Source: Microthrixaceae bacterium (lineage in GTDB: Bacteria > Actinomycetota > Acidimicrobiia > Acidimicrobiales > Poriferisodalaceae). Taken from it: a stretch of 64,000 nt of DNA. The notes below the pieces were generated by a model, which saw only the letters and a list, made by a program, of their open reading frames with translations, was not told where the DNA came from and searched no databases. Location: positions 62,001-126,000 of the forward strand of contig WTFX01000027.1 of the NCBI GenBank assembly GCA_011523825.1, in the 5' to 3' direction. Within the stretch, counting starts at the first letter, position 1. Every line of letters begins with the position of its first letter. This document shows, in pieces, positions 51,304-60,569 of this stretch. Position numbers and translations under genes: made by a program.

Positions 51304-52279
51304 GCAGTGGTCAAACCCTGATGCCATTCGACGTGCCGCGACCCTGCTTGGTGATGACGCTCGCCTCGATGCCCCGCTGGGTGCGTTGACCACTTCGAGA
51401 GTCGGTGGTCCGGCAGCGGTGACATTCGTGGCGAACGGCCTGTCCGACCTGCGGCGTGCCCGAGAGGCCGCGGAAGCTTCCGGGCTGGAGATTCTCGTGG
51501 TCGGGCGAGGATCGAACCTGCTGGTGGCAGATCACGGTTTCGAGGGCATTGCACTCTTCCTCGGCGATGCCTACAACCAGATCGACTTCGATCATGCGAA
51601 CGCCGCGGTCACTGCAGGCGCATCGGTGGCACTGCCGGTGCTTGCGCGCCAGTGTGCCGCTGCAGGATTCGGCGGTCTGGAATGGGCCGTCGGCGTCCCG
51701 GGTTCCGTGGGCGGTGCCGTGCGCATGAACGCCGGAGGGCACGGGAGCGATATGGCGTCGTGTTTGATCGACGCTGACGTTGTCGACCTGCGGGCTGAGT
51801 CCGGAGACGAAGCCAAGGCCCGTGACGTCGATGCCTTGGATCTGGGTTACCGCAGCAGTGGCCTTCAAGACGGTCAAGTCGTGGTGCGGGCGCGGCTGAG
51901 CGGGCAGCAAACGTCGCCGTCGAGGGCGATGGATCAGATCGCGGACATCGTTCGTTGGCGCCGGGAGCATCAGCCCGGCGGGCAGAACGCCGGATCAGTC
52001 TTCATGAATCCGCCTGCTGAGTTGGCAGAGGCTGAGTTGGCAGAGTCAGTGTCCGCAGGGGCTCGCATCGACCAGACAGGCCTTCGCGGCTTGCGCATTG
52101 GCACGGCCGAGATATCGCGCCTGCACGCGAACTTCATCGTTTCGGATCCGGGCGGCACTGCAGCAGATGTCGTCGCGCTCATGGCTGAAGTCCGGCGCCG
52201 GGTGACTGAGTCGTCCGGGATCGTGTTGCAACCCGAGATCCGCATGGTGGGCTTCGGGACGGCACCGATTCCATCTTGA
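51293..52279 (+). CDS. murB: UDP-N-acetylenolpyruvoylglucosamine reductase
   Basis: MurB reduces UDP-GlcNAc-enolpyruvate to UDP-MurNAc with FAD and NADPH. The 328-aa protein has TTSRVGGPAAVTFVAN, GRGSNLLVADHGFEGIAL, GVPGSVGGAVRMNAGGHG and NAGSVFMNP with the catalytic Ser, then LHANFIVSDPGGTAADVVAL. ATG 51293 overlaps murC by 11 nt; ATG 51281 is an alternative. A perfect 15-bp tandem repeat (52016-52045) duplicates AELAE just after the active-site loop. It is followed by ftsQ after 3 nt. Confidence 0.95.
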   Translation: MSPEQWSNPDAIRRAATLLGDDARLDAPLGALTTSRVGGPAAVTFVANGLSDLRRAREAAEASGLEILVVGRGSNLLVADHGFEGIALFLGDAYNQIDFDHANAAVTAGASVALPVLARQCAAAGFGGLEWAVGVPGSVGGAVRMNAGGHGSDMASCLIDADVVDLRAESGDEAKARDVDALDLGYRSSGLQDGQVVVRARLSGQQTSPSRAMDQIADIVRWRREHQPGGQNAGSVFMNPPAELAEAELAESVSAGARIDQTGLRGLRIGTAEISRLHANFIVSDPGGTAADVVALMAEVRRRVTESSGIVLQPEIRMVGFGTAPIPS

Positions 52280-52282
52280 ACG

Positions 52283-53032
52283 ATGGTTCCCGGTGATACG
52301 AAGCCTCCGGCGCGGAACCGACGTCGTCGGCGGTGGCTGACGGCTGCGGCGCTCGGAGCCATCGTGATCTCAGTCGTCACGATTCTTCTCGCAGCAGGCA
52401 CCTTCGAAGTAGACCGAATTCACTTCAACGGTCTGCATCGCGTGAGCTACGACGAGGCACACGAAGCTGCCGGCATCCGCACCGGGGATTTCATGGGAAC
52501 ACTCGATACCGGCCAAGCAGAGCGATCGCTCGAGGAACTGCCCTGGGTCGCTGACGCGCGAGTCCAGCGGCGATGGCCTGCAAGCGTGGAAGTGGACATC
52601 GTCGAGCGCACCGGCGCGGCGATCGCGTTGGCCGCTCCCGACAGCTGGGTGCTCATTGACATCGAAGGTCGTGTCCTCACTTCGCCGCTCGCTGTCGTGC
52701 CTGAGCATCCGCGCTTGTCAGGCATTGCTGCGGCGCCGGGACCGGGCGGATTCCTCGCGAGCGATGCGAGTGCCCTGCTCGCCGCATTGAGTGCAGCCGA
52801 CGGGCAGCCGGAGTATGTCATCGCTGCGATATGGCGGGACAGACGCGGGGACATACGCGCGCGGGTGCGCCAACAACCCGGCAACCTCGTGCTGGAGGTG
52901 ACCCTGGGAGACGAGTCGGCGATCGGGGCCAAGACGGCGGCAATTGCTGCGGTCATCGGGGAGATGACGAGCTCCGACGCCATCTTGGATGTGTCGGTTC
53001 CGCACCTGCCGGTGCTCCGCCCATCGGGCTGA
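52283..53032 (+). CDS. ftsQ: Cell division protein FtsQ
   Basis: This 249-aa bitopic divisome protein has an Arg-rich cytoplasmic N terminus, one transmembrane helix at about residues 18-40, and a POTRA domain ([25 protein letters not shown]...[24 protein letters not shown]). The FtsQ/DivIB domain continues with [12 protein letters not shown]. The position between murB and ftsZ is standard. FtsQ links FtsL/DivIC to the ring and restrains FtsWI until activation. Confidence 0.93.
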   Translation: MVPGDTKPPARNRRRRRWLTAAALGAIVISVVTILLAAGTFEVDRIHFNGLHRVSYDEAHEAAGIRTGDFMGTLDTGQAERSLEELPWVADARVQRRWPASVEVDIVERTGAAIALAAPDSWVLIDIEGRVLTSPLAVVPEHPRLSGIAAAPGPGGFLASDASALLAALSAADGQPEYVIAAIWRDRRGDIRARVRQQPGNLVLEVTLGDESAIGAKTAAIAAVIGEMTSSDAILDVSVPHLPVLRPSG

Positions 53033-53050
53033 GCGGCCGAGCGCAGGGTC

Positions 53051-53079
53051 TTGCCGATCGGCAGAGGCGTCAGTACTGT
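53051..53079 (+). promoter_or_regulatory. Probable ftsZ promoter
   Basis: TTGCCG (53051-53056) and TACTGT (53074-53079) are separated by exactly 17 nt in the 131-nt gap between ftsQ and ftsZ, the longest gap in the core of the cluster. This would give ftsZ its own transcript with a leader of about 80 nt. Confidence 0.5.
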
Positions 53080-53163
53080 CGTCAATTGCGCTATTTTCCC
53101 GTAGAAGGTGCCCGTCGACGGCACGTGCAGTGTCGCGGCCGGCCAGTGAACGCAAGGAGCCCT

Positions 53164-54240
53164 GTGGCCTCACCACAGAACTACGTGGCAGTCATCAAGG
53201 TGGTGGGCGTCGGGGGCGGCGGCTCGAATGCCGTCAACCGCATGATCGATTTCGGTCTAGGCGGAGTCGAGTTCATCGCCGTCAATACCGACGCCCAAGC
53301 CCTGCTGCTGAGCGATGCTGACGTCAAACTCGACATCGGCCGCCAGCTGACTCGCGGACTCGGCGCCGGCAGCGATCCTGAAATCGGCACTCGAGCCGCG
53401 GAAGAGCACCGTGATGAGATCGCCGAAGCGCTGCAGGGTGCGGACATGGTGTTCATCACCGCTGGCGAAGGCGGTGGCACCGGCACCGGGGGCGCTCCGG
53501 TGGTGGCAGAGGTCTCCAAGGAGGTCGGAGCGCTGACCATCGGAGTGGTGACGCGCCCGTTTGCCTTCGAGGGCAAGCGCAGGCAGATCCAGGCCGAACA
53601 AGGCATCGAGTGGCTGAAGGAACGCGTCGACACGCTGATCGTGATCCCGAATGATCGGCTGCTGACCGTGGCGAGCGAGCACACGTCGATCATCGATGCC
53701 TTCCGCATGGCGGACGACGTGCTGCGCGAGGGCGTGTCCGGCATCTCGGGCCTGATCACCACGCCGGGCCTCATCAATACCGACTTCGCCGATGTCAAGG
53801 CGATCATGTCGAGCGCCGGTACCGCCCTGATGGGAATCGGTCGCGCCCATGGCGAGAACCGTTCCAAGAATGCAGCCCGGCAGGCGGTCTCGTCATCCCT
53901 GCTCGAGGAATCCATTGACGGTGCCCGCGGCATCCTGCTGAACATTGCCGCAGGGCCGGATCTCGGGCTGTTCGAGGTGAACGAGGCGGCCGAAGTCATC
54001 CGCGAAGTGGCGCACGCCGAGGCCAACATCATCTTCGGCACTGTGATCGACGACTCACTCGGCGAAGAGATACGCGTAACGGTCATCGCTGCAGGGTTCG
54101 ACCGTTACGGACCGGGCCGCTCCGGAGGTGCCGCGCTGGGCGACTACGCCGCCTCGGAGGAAACTGGCGATGTGGCCGACCCGTTCGGCGACCTCGACGA
54201 GGACGACGAGTCGTTCGACGTGCCCAGCTTCCTGCGGTGA
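53164..54240 (+). CDS. ftsZ: Cell division GTPase FtsZ
   Basis: This tubulin-like GTPase forms the Z ring. The 358-aa protein has [25 protein letters not shown], the GTP signature G103-GGTGTGG110, [12 protein letters not shown], and the T7 loop [18 protein letters not shown]. The short acidic linker ends in SFDVPSFLR, the conserved C-terminal peptide that binds SepF and other partners. The start is GTG 53164 with AAGGAG just upstream; an in-frame GTG at 53146 is possible. Confidence 0.98.
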   Translation: MASPQNYVAVIKVVGVGGGGSNAVNRMIDFGLGGVEFIAVNTDAQALLLSDADVKLDIGRQLTRGLGAGSDPEIGTRAAEEHRDEIAEALQGADMVFITAGEGGGTGTGGAPVVAEVSKEVGALTIGVVTRPFAFEGKRRQIQAEQGIEWLKERVDTLIVIPNDRLLTVASEHTSIIDAFRMADDVLREGVSGISGLITTPGLINTDFADVKAIMSSAGTALMGIGRAHGENRSKNAARQAVSSSLLEESIDGARGILLNIAAGPDLGLFEVNEAAEVIREVAHAEANIIFGTVIDDSLGEEIRVTVIAAGFDRYGPGRSGGAALGDYAASEETGDVADPFGDLDEDDESFDVPSFLR

Positions 54241-54346
54241 CGCCTGGCTCGCATCACCACTACTCCAGACTGCCGCACATCGACGTCAATCGCGACGCAG
54301 CGACGGGGCAGTACGGCTCGGCACGCTGCATTGGCAGGCGCTTCGG

Positions 54347-55012
54347 ATGCTGACGCTGCGCCGTCGCTGCGGGAACAGCCTGGTACGCATCTCGGTCACT
54401 GAGCGCTCCGACGGCGACTGCGCTCCGGTAGGCGGCACTGCCGCCGGCAATGTGACTGTCCTGCGGCAAGTCCACGGCACGCGAGTTGTCGAGGTCGCAC
54501 GACCAGGAGAGCATCAAGGTGTCAGCGCAGACGCGGCGTGGACGAGGGCGCCACGAGCCGCACTGGCCGTGCGAACTGCTGATTGCGTGCCGATCGCTCT
54601 GTACGGCACCGATGCGGCCGGCCGAGGGGCGGTTGCGGCGGTGCACGCGGGGTGGCGAGGCTTGCTTGGCGGCGTCGTCGCAGCAACCATCGCCGAACTC
54701 AGCCGTCACGGCATCCGTGACCTACGCGCCGTCGTCGGGCCTCACATCTGCCCGCAGCACTACGAATTCGGCGCCGAAGAGCTGAACTCAGCCAGCGAGG
54801 CATTTGGGCCATCGGTGTCGAGCACAACGCAATGGGGCACCCCGGCATTCGATCTGAGCGAGGCCACACGGCTGTCACTGCGACGCAGCGGGGCCGTGAT
54901 CGACAGCGAGATCGGCCGCTGTACCGCTGCTGATGAGCGCTATTTCTCGCATCGAGCTCGTGGCGAGCAGGGCCGGACGGCTCTGCTGGTGTGCCTTGAG
55001 GTTCAGCTGTAA
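54347..55012 (+). CDS. pgeF: Peptidoglycan editing factor PgeF (YfiH/laccase-domain family)
   Basis: PgeF-type proteins hydrolyse mis-incorporated L-serine from UDP-MurNAc and were earlier called multicopper polyphenol oxidases. The 221-aa protein has VLRQVHGTRVVEV, RTADCVPIALYGTD with the active-site Cys, AAVHAGWRGLLGGVV with the His, and VGPHICPQHYEFGAEEL. The ATG at 54347 is the first usable start after ftsZ in this frame and gives the expected N terminus. It is located between ftsZ and yggS as in many Gram-positive bacteria. Confidence 0.9.
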   Translation: MLTLRRRCGNSLVRISVTERSDGDCAPVGGTAAGNVTVLRQVHGTRVVEVARPGEHQGVSADAAWTRAPRAALAVRTADCVPIALYGTDAAGRGAVAAVHAGWRGLLGGVVAATIAELSRHGIRDLRAVVGPHICPQHYEFGAEELNSASEAFGPSVSSTTQWGTPAFDLSEATRLSLRRSGAVIDSEIGRCTAADERYFSHRARGEQGRTALLVCLEVQL

Positions 55013-55026
55013 GGCCGGCACGATCG

Positions 55027-55691
<665 letters not shown>

Positions 55692-55695
<4 letters not shown>

Positions 55696-55720
55696 CCGCA
55701 ACTTGACGAGTCGGTACCCT
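55692..55720 (+). promoter_or_regulatory. Possible sepF promoter
   Basis: CTGACC (55692-55697) and TACCCT (55715-55720) are 17 nt apart at the end of the yggS-like gene, leaving a leader of about 43 nt before sepF. Confidence 0.4.
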
Positions 55721-55770
55721 GTGCGACCGAGACAGTTTCTCGATCGGGACTGTCGTCATCGAGGTTCTGC

Positions 55771-56283
55771 ATGGCATCGTTCATGAAGCAGGCAATGAGC
55801 TATCTGGGTCTGGGCCCGGATGACAGCTATGCGCCGCCACCAGAACGCGCCATGCCTGGCGACATGCCCACGGCTGAGGCATTCGCGGAGCAAACCAGCC
55901 AGAGCGGCGTCACCGTTGTCGAGCGACCGGCGGCAACGACTCCCCAGGCCGCACCCGCCGCGCCGACCTCGGCCGTGCGCCGTGTCGCCACATCGACAGC
56001 ACAGCCGTTCGTGTTGATGCCCCGGATGTTCGATGACGCACAGCAGATCGGAGACCGCTTCAAGCGCGATCAACCGATCATCTTGAATCTGCAAGGGCTC
56101 GATCGCGATACCGCTCGCCGACTCCTCGACTTCGCCAGCGGATTGTGTTACGCCCGTGACGGAGAGATGCGCAAAGTTGCGAACGCCGTGTACATGCTCG
56201 TACCTGCAAACGTCGTGGTGAGCGACGATGAGCATCATGCTGTTGCCGCACAGGACGCCTCCGCGCAGGACGTCGGCCGCTGA
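55771..56283 (+). CDS. sepF: Cell division protein SepF
   Basis: SepF tethers FtsZ to the membrane in bacteria without FtsA. This 170-aa protein has an amphipathic N-terminal helix (MASFMKQAMSYLGL), a Pro/Ala-rich linker of about 50 residues, and the SepF core (FVLMPRMFDDAQQIGDRFKRDQPIILNLQGLDRDTARRLLDFASGLCYARDGEMRKV...VYMLVPANV). The FtsZ C-terminal peptide encoded upstream is its expected partner. No ftsA is present in the window. Confidence 0.95.
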   Translation: MASFMKQAMSYLGLGPDDSYAPPPERAMPGDMPTAEAFAEQTSQSGVTVVERPAATTPQAAPAAPTSAVRRVATSTAQPFVLMPRMFDDAQQIGDRFKRDQPIILNLQGLDRDTARRLLDFASGLCYARDGEMRKVANAVYMLVPANVVVSDDEHHAVAAQDASAQDVGR

Positions 56284-56319
56284 GACGCTCCACCGCGGAC
56301 CCTCAAGCGGAGCGATGAG

Positions 56320-56574
56320 ATGCTGTGCATGCTGATATCGCTCTACGTGTTCGCCATCTTTGCGCGTGTGCTGTTCAGCTGGATCCCGCTTGCCCCGGAA
56401 AGCCCGGTCATGGTGGTCCGAACCTGGCTGGTACGCATTACTGAACCCGTCATGGGTCCGTTGCGGCGGGCGCTTCCCGCGGTGCGGCTGGGCCGTGTGG
56501 CGCTCGACCTGTCGCCGATCGTGCTGATCATCGGACTGCAGGTCTTCGTGGCGGGCATGCTGCTGGGATGCTGA
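56320..56574 (+). CDS. YggT-family membrane protein
   Basis: This 84-aa protein has two transmembrane helices (about residues 4-23 and 63-82) and the family motif region FSWIPLAPESPVMVVRTWLVRITEPVMGPLRRALP, with the conserved TEP. YggT proteins commonly follow sepF in dcw clusters and are linked to division or osmotic stress; the function is not defined. A CGGAG sequence lies 8 nt before the ATG at 56320; an ATG at 56329 is an alternative. Confidence 0.9.
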   Translation: MLCMLISLYVFAIFARVLFSWIPLAPESPVMVVRTWLVRITEPVMGPLRRALPAVRLGRVALDLSPIVLIIGLQVFVAGMLLGC

Positions 56575-56595
56575 GACGCTGGTACATTCCGCGCC

Positions 56596-57210
56596 ATGGC
56601 GAGCCCTGATTCTCCACCCGTCGAGCCCTCCGATGCCGAGGGCGAGGGCTTGCTCGAGACCATCGGCGCGCAGCTCGCGACACTGGCGGCGCAAGTGTCC
56701 GAGATCGACCAGCGCATGAGCAGCGTGGAGTCGGGAGCCCCATCCCAGCCGGTGGAGGTTCGGCTGTCGCCCGAGACCGTCGCGCAGATAGCCGATGCAC
56801 TCGCTGCGCTGCAAGCGGCAGGCAGTCAGGCATTGGACGAGGCGTTCAAGACAGCGAGCGACGATCTCACCGAGGCGCTGTCCGGTCTCGTACGGGCCGA
56901 GATATCGAGGACGCTGACCGACGCCGGTTACACCGTTGATGTCACAGAGGCCGATGAACCTGCCATCGACGATGGGCGCTTCGAGGACGACACCGGCTCC
57001 GACGGCGCGGCCATGCCGTCGATCGTCGCACCGCTGGCCGCAGCCGAGCGGATAGACACCGCTGACGAATCGACCGGTTCTGGGTCGGAGAGCAACACCG
57101 ACGACGCTGACGGCGATGTCATCGATACGGACCGGGTGCCGCTGCGGCTGGACGAGCTAGATGATCCCTTCCTGGATGCACTGATCCGCAAAGAACCGCT
57201 GTCTGCTTAG
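56596..57210 (+). CDS. Unknown acidic protein with helical middle, last gene of the dcw cluster
   Basis: This 204-aa protein is predicted helical from about residues 15 to 120 (ETIGAQLATLAAQVSEIDQRMSS, then a helix with VAQIADALAALQAAG and FKTASDDLTEALSGLVRAEISRTL), then strongly acidic and disordered (Asp/Glu/Ser/Thr) to about 185, and ends with the ordered-looking LRLDELDDPFLDALIRKEPL. It sits where divIVA (wag31) is found after sepF-yggT in other actinobacteria, but it lacks the N-terminal DivIVA motif. It has no transmembrane segment. The C-terminal peptide could be a docking motif; this is inference. The 3' end overlaps ileS by 4 nt. Confidence 0.65.
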   Translation: MASPDSPPVEPSDAEGEGLLETIGAQLATLAAQVSEIDQRMSSVESGAPSQPVEVRLSPETVAQIADALAALQAAGSQALDEAFKTASDDLTEALSGLVRAEISRTLTDAGYTVDVTEADEPAIDDGRFEDDTGSDGAAMPSIVAPLAAAERIDTADESTGSGSESNTDDADGDVIDTDRVPLRLDELDDPFLDALIRKEPLSA

Positions 57211-60200
57211 ACAGTCGCTCGCTGACAGACCACTAGATCGAGGTGGGGCTCGTCGCTGCCGTCGAGCCAGCGGATCTCCTCGGCCAGCACGGCGGCTTCC
57301 ACCAATGGCTCGTGCTCGCGGATCGCATCCAGATTCGGTGGGCTCCAGCGGATCGTCAGATTGATGCGGTCGGTGACCTCGAAGCCGTGCTCCTTGCGCG
57401 TTTGCTGGATGTGGCGAATCAGATCCCGAGCAGCACCCTCGGCCTCCAGCTCAGGCGTGACCGTGGCGTCCAGCGTCACGACCAGTTGTTGGTCTTCCAG
57501 CACCGACGTCGTGGCCGGGTCCGCAGGTTGCAGGGTGAGCTGGTATTCGCCCTCGCGCAATTCGTGGCCTCCGGCGACCACCGCACCCTCGGGAGTGACG
57601 CGCCAGTCACCCGTTCGGGCGGCCACGAAGACATCCTGAACGGCGGCGCCCAAACGCGGCCCCAGCACCGAGCCGTCTGGGCGCAGCACATGGTTCGCGA
57701 GGTCGCCAAGCTCGTCGCGGAGCTTCACCTCCCGGACGTTGATCTCCTCAGCCAGGAGCGAGGCGAATGGTTCGAGCAGCGCAGCACCGGCACCGGCAAC
57801 GGTCACGCTCCGGAGCGGCAATCGGACGCGCAAACCGGCATCCTCACGCACTCGCAGGGCCGCCGAGGCCGCCGCGCGCACCGCATCCATCCGCTCGACG
57901 AGATCAGGATCGAACGGGAGCATCTCGGGGTCAGGCCAGTCGCTCAGGTGCACGCTGTCGCCGCCGGTCAGCCCGCCGTAGATCTCCTCGGTGATCATCG
58001 GCAGCAGCGGGGCCGCCATGGCCGCAAAGATTCTCAGCACCGTGTACAGCGTGTCGAATGCGTCCGGCTCGCCGGTGGTCCCGCCCTCGGCAGACAGGAC
58101 GCGGGTGAACTCGCCCCAAAAGCGTGTCCGGCTGCGGCGGATGTACCAGTTGTTCAGCGCATCGATGAATGACTGCAGTTCGGCGGCAGCCCCCGGCAAG
58201 TCGTACGCATCGAAACTTGCCGTGACTGATTGCAGCGTGGCCCTGGTCTTGGCCAGCAAGTAGCGATCGAGCACATGGGCAGAGTCGGCTCGGGCCTTGG
58301 CTTCGTAGCCATCGGCATTCGCATACAGCGTGAAGAATGCGTAGGAATTCCAGATCGGGATCAGTACCTGCCGGGCGACCTCGTCGATGCCGCTGTCGGA
58401 GATACGCGTATCGCCGCCCCGCACAATGTTTGTTGCCATGAGGTACCACCGCAGAGCGTCGGAGCCCTGATTGGCGAAGATGTCAGTGGGCTCGGTGTAG
58501 TTCCGCAGTCGCTTGGACAGCTTGTTGCCGTCGGCGGCGAGCAGCACGCCGTGGCAGATCACGTTCTGGAACGCCGGCTGGGAGAACAGCGCTCCTGCCA
58601 GAACGTGGAGCGTGTAGAACCAGCCGCGCGTCTGGTTGATGTATTCCACAATGAAATCGGCGGGGAAGTTCTTCTCGAACCACTCCTTGTTCTCGAATGG
58701 GTAGTGCACCTGCGCGAACGGCATCGAGCCAGATTCGAACCAGCAATCGAGCACTTCGGGCACGCGTCGCATGGTCGAGCGGCCCGTGGGATCGTCAGGA
58801 TTCGGGCGCGTCAGCTCGTCGATGAACGGCCGGTGCAGATCCGTCGGCCGCACGCCGAAGTCGGCTTCGAGCTCGTCGAGACTGCCGTAGACATCGATCC
58901 GGGGGTAGTCAGGGTCATCGCTCATCCAGATCGGGATCGGCGAGCCCCAGAACCGGTTGCGACTGATGGACCAGTCGCGGGCACCTGCCAGCCATTGGCC
59001 GAACCGGCCGTCGCGCACATGGCCGGGCACCCAGTTGATCTGCTGGTTGGTCTCGGCCAAGAGAGCTGAAATCTCGGTGACCTTCACGTACCACGAACTG
59101 ATTGCCTTGTAGATGATCGGCGTGTCAGTGCGCCAGCAGTGCGGGTAGTTGTGCTCATAGCTGTCGTGGCGCAGTACCCGGTCGCGTCGTTTCAGCGCGG
59201 CGATGATCTTCGGGTTCGCTTCGAAGACGTTGAGGTCGGCCCACGGCGTGACCGGCTGGGTGAAACAACCCCGGTCATCCACCGGCACGGCATCGCCGAT
59301 CTCGATGCCGTGGGCTTCGCAGAGCGATTGATCCTCCTCGCCGAATCCGGGCGCCAGGTGAACCACGCCGGTGCCTTCTGAGGTGTCCACGAAGTCGCCG
59401 ACGAGCACCCGGAACGCCTCGGTTCGATGGGCGAAGAACTCGAACATCGGCGAATAGCGGCGGCCTGCGAGCTCAACGCCGCTCATCGTGGCCACAACCC
59501 GGTAGGGCTCGAGGTCGGCTGCGTACCGCTCGAGACAGTCCGACGCGAGGACGTAACGGCCAGCACCGAGCGCTTCCGATTGCACCACGGCATAGGTGAT
59601 CTCGTCGCCGACGGCGACTGCGAGATTGGACGGCAGGGTCCACGGCGTCGTCGTCCATGCCAGCAGTCGCAACGGACCGTCCGTGCCGGTTGAGCTGCCT
59701 GCGCCGGCTGGCTCATCGGTGTCCGCGAGTTCGAACCAGACCGTGATGGCGGGATCCTGGCGAGGTCTCGTGGCGTCGTCGAGCCTGATCTCGAAATTGG
59801 ACAGCGGGGTCTCTGCGCCCCACGAGTAGGGCATAACCCGGAATGCCTGGTAGATGAGACCGCGCTCCCAGAGCTGCTTGAACGCCCACATGACCGATTC
59901 CATGTAGGGCAGGTCCATCGTCTTGTAGTCGTCGTCGAAGTCGACCCATCGCGCTTGGCGGGTGACGGTCTTGCGCCATTCCGCTGTGTACCGCAGCACT
60001 GAGTCACGACATTGGGCGTTGAAGCGTTCGATGCCGAAATCCGTGATCGCAGCGCGCCCGCTCACGCCGAGCTCGCGTTCGGTCTCCATTTCGGCAGGCA
60101 GGCCGTGGCAATCCCAGCCGAAGCGCCGGTTGACGCGGTGGCCGCGCATTGTCTGGTATCGAGGGACCACATCCTTGACGTAGCCAGTCAGCAGGTGGCC

Positions 60201-60392
60201 GTGGTGCGGCAACCCGTTCGCAAAGGGCGGACCGTCGTAGAAGACGAACTCGTCGTTCGCGGACCGGTTCGCGATCGACGTCTCAAAGGTCCCCAGCTCG
60301 CGCCAGCGCTCCAGGATCCGTTCCTCGATCTGCGGGAAGTCTGCTTGCGCAGGTACACGTGGGTACACGGTGTCGGTCGGCTCTCGCTTCAC
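57207..60392 (-). CDS. ileS: Isoleucyl-tRNA synthetase (long type)
   Basis: This 1061-aa class I synthetase charges tRNA-Ile. The N terminus has FYDGPPFANGLPHHGHLLTGYVKDVVPRY with the HIGH-type motif HHGH, GWDCHGLPAE, the CP1 editing domain (TTTPWTLPSNLAVAV), and NKLSKRLRNY as the KMSKS-type loop. The sequence and length are of the IleS2 (eukaryotic-like) type, whose members are typically mupirocin-tolerant; this is family knowledge, not tested here. The start GTG has AGGAGG 5 nt upstream on the minus strand. I see no T-box in the leader. Confidence 0.95.
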   Translation of the reverse strand: MKREPTDTVYPRVPAQADFPQIEERILERWRELGTFETSIANRSANDEFVFYDGPPFANGLPHHGHLLTGYVKDVVPRYQTMRGHRVNRRFGWDCHGLPAEMETERELGVSGRAAITDFGIERFNAQCRDSVLRYTAEWRKTVTRQARWVDFDDDYKTMDLPYMESVMWAFKQLWERGLIYQAFRVMPYSWGAETPLSNFEIRLDDATRPRQDPAITVWFELADTDEPAGAGSSTGTDGPLRLLAWTTTPWTLPSNLAVAVGDEITYAVVQSEALGAGRYVLASDCLERYAADLEPYRVVATMSGVELAGRRYSPMFEFFAHRTEAFRVLVGDFVDTSEGTGVVHLAPGFGEEDQSLCEAHGIEIGDAVPVDDRGCFTQPVTPWADLNVFEANPKIIAALKRRDRVLRHDSYEHNYPHCWRTDTPIIYKAISSWYVKVTEISALLAETNQQINWVPGHVRDGRFGQWLAGARDWSISRNRFWGSPIPIWMSDDPDYPRIDVYGSLDELEADFGVRPTDLHRPFIDELTRPNPDDPTGRSTMRRVPEVLDCWFESGSMPFAQVHYPFENKEWFEKNFPADFIVEYINQTRGWFYTLHVLAGALFSQPAFQNVICHGVLLAADGNKLSKRLRNYTEPTDIFANQGSDALRWYLMATNIVRGGDTRISDSGIDEVARQVLIPIWNSYAFFTLYANADGYEAKARADSAHVLDRYLLAKTRATLQSVTASFDAYDLPGAAAELQSFIDALNNWYIRRSRTRFWGEFTRVLSAEGGTTGEPDAFDTLYTVLRIFAAMAAPLLPMITEEIYGGLTGGDSVHLSDWPDPEMLPFDPDLVERMDAVRAAASAALRVREDAGLRVRLPLRSVTVAGAGAALLEPFASLLAEEINVREVKLRDELGDLANHVLRPDGSVLGPRLGAAVQDVFVAARTGDWRVTPEGAVVAGGHELREGEYQLTLQPADPATTSVLEDQQLVVTLDATVTPELEAEGAARDLIRHIQQTRKEHGFEVTDRINLTIRWSPPNLDAIREHEPLVEAAVLAEEIRWLDGSDEPHLDLVVCQRATV

Positions 60393-60536
60393 CAGCGCCT
60401 CCTGGGCTTCGCCTGCCGGCTTCGCCTCTGGGGTGCGGACCCGCCCACGAGCCAGCCCACGAGACAGCGAGGGTACCCCTGAGGCAGGGAAATCAACGGG
60501 GTTGCGAACTGCGGTACGCAGTCGAAATCGGCGACC

Positions 60537-60567
60537 TAGACTGCCGCGTCGCTTCTGTGGGGAGGAG
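60537..60567 (+). promoter_or_regulatory. -10 element and strong ribosome binding site of the DksA-like gene
   Basis: TAGACT (60537-60542) is a probable -10, and GGAGGAG (60561-60567) is one of the strongest Shine-Dalgarno sequences in the window, directly before the ATG at 60570. This suggests high expression. Confidence 0.5.
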
Positions 60568-60569
60568 CC

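Noticed and set aside
58720..58750. tRNA T-arm-like string (ATTCGAACC)
   Set aside because: It lies within the ileS coding sequence and no cloverleaf can be built around it; no tRNA gene was found in the window.
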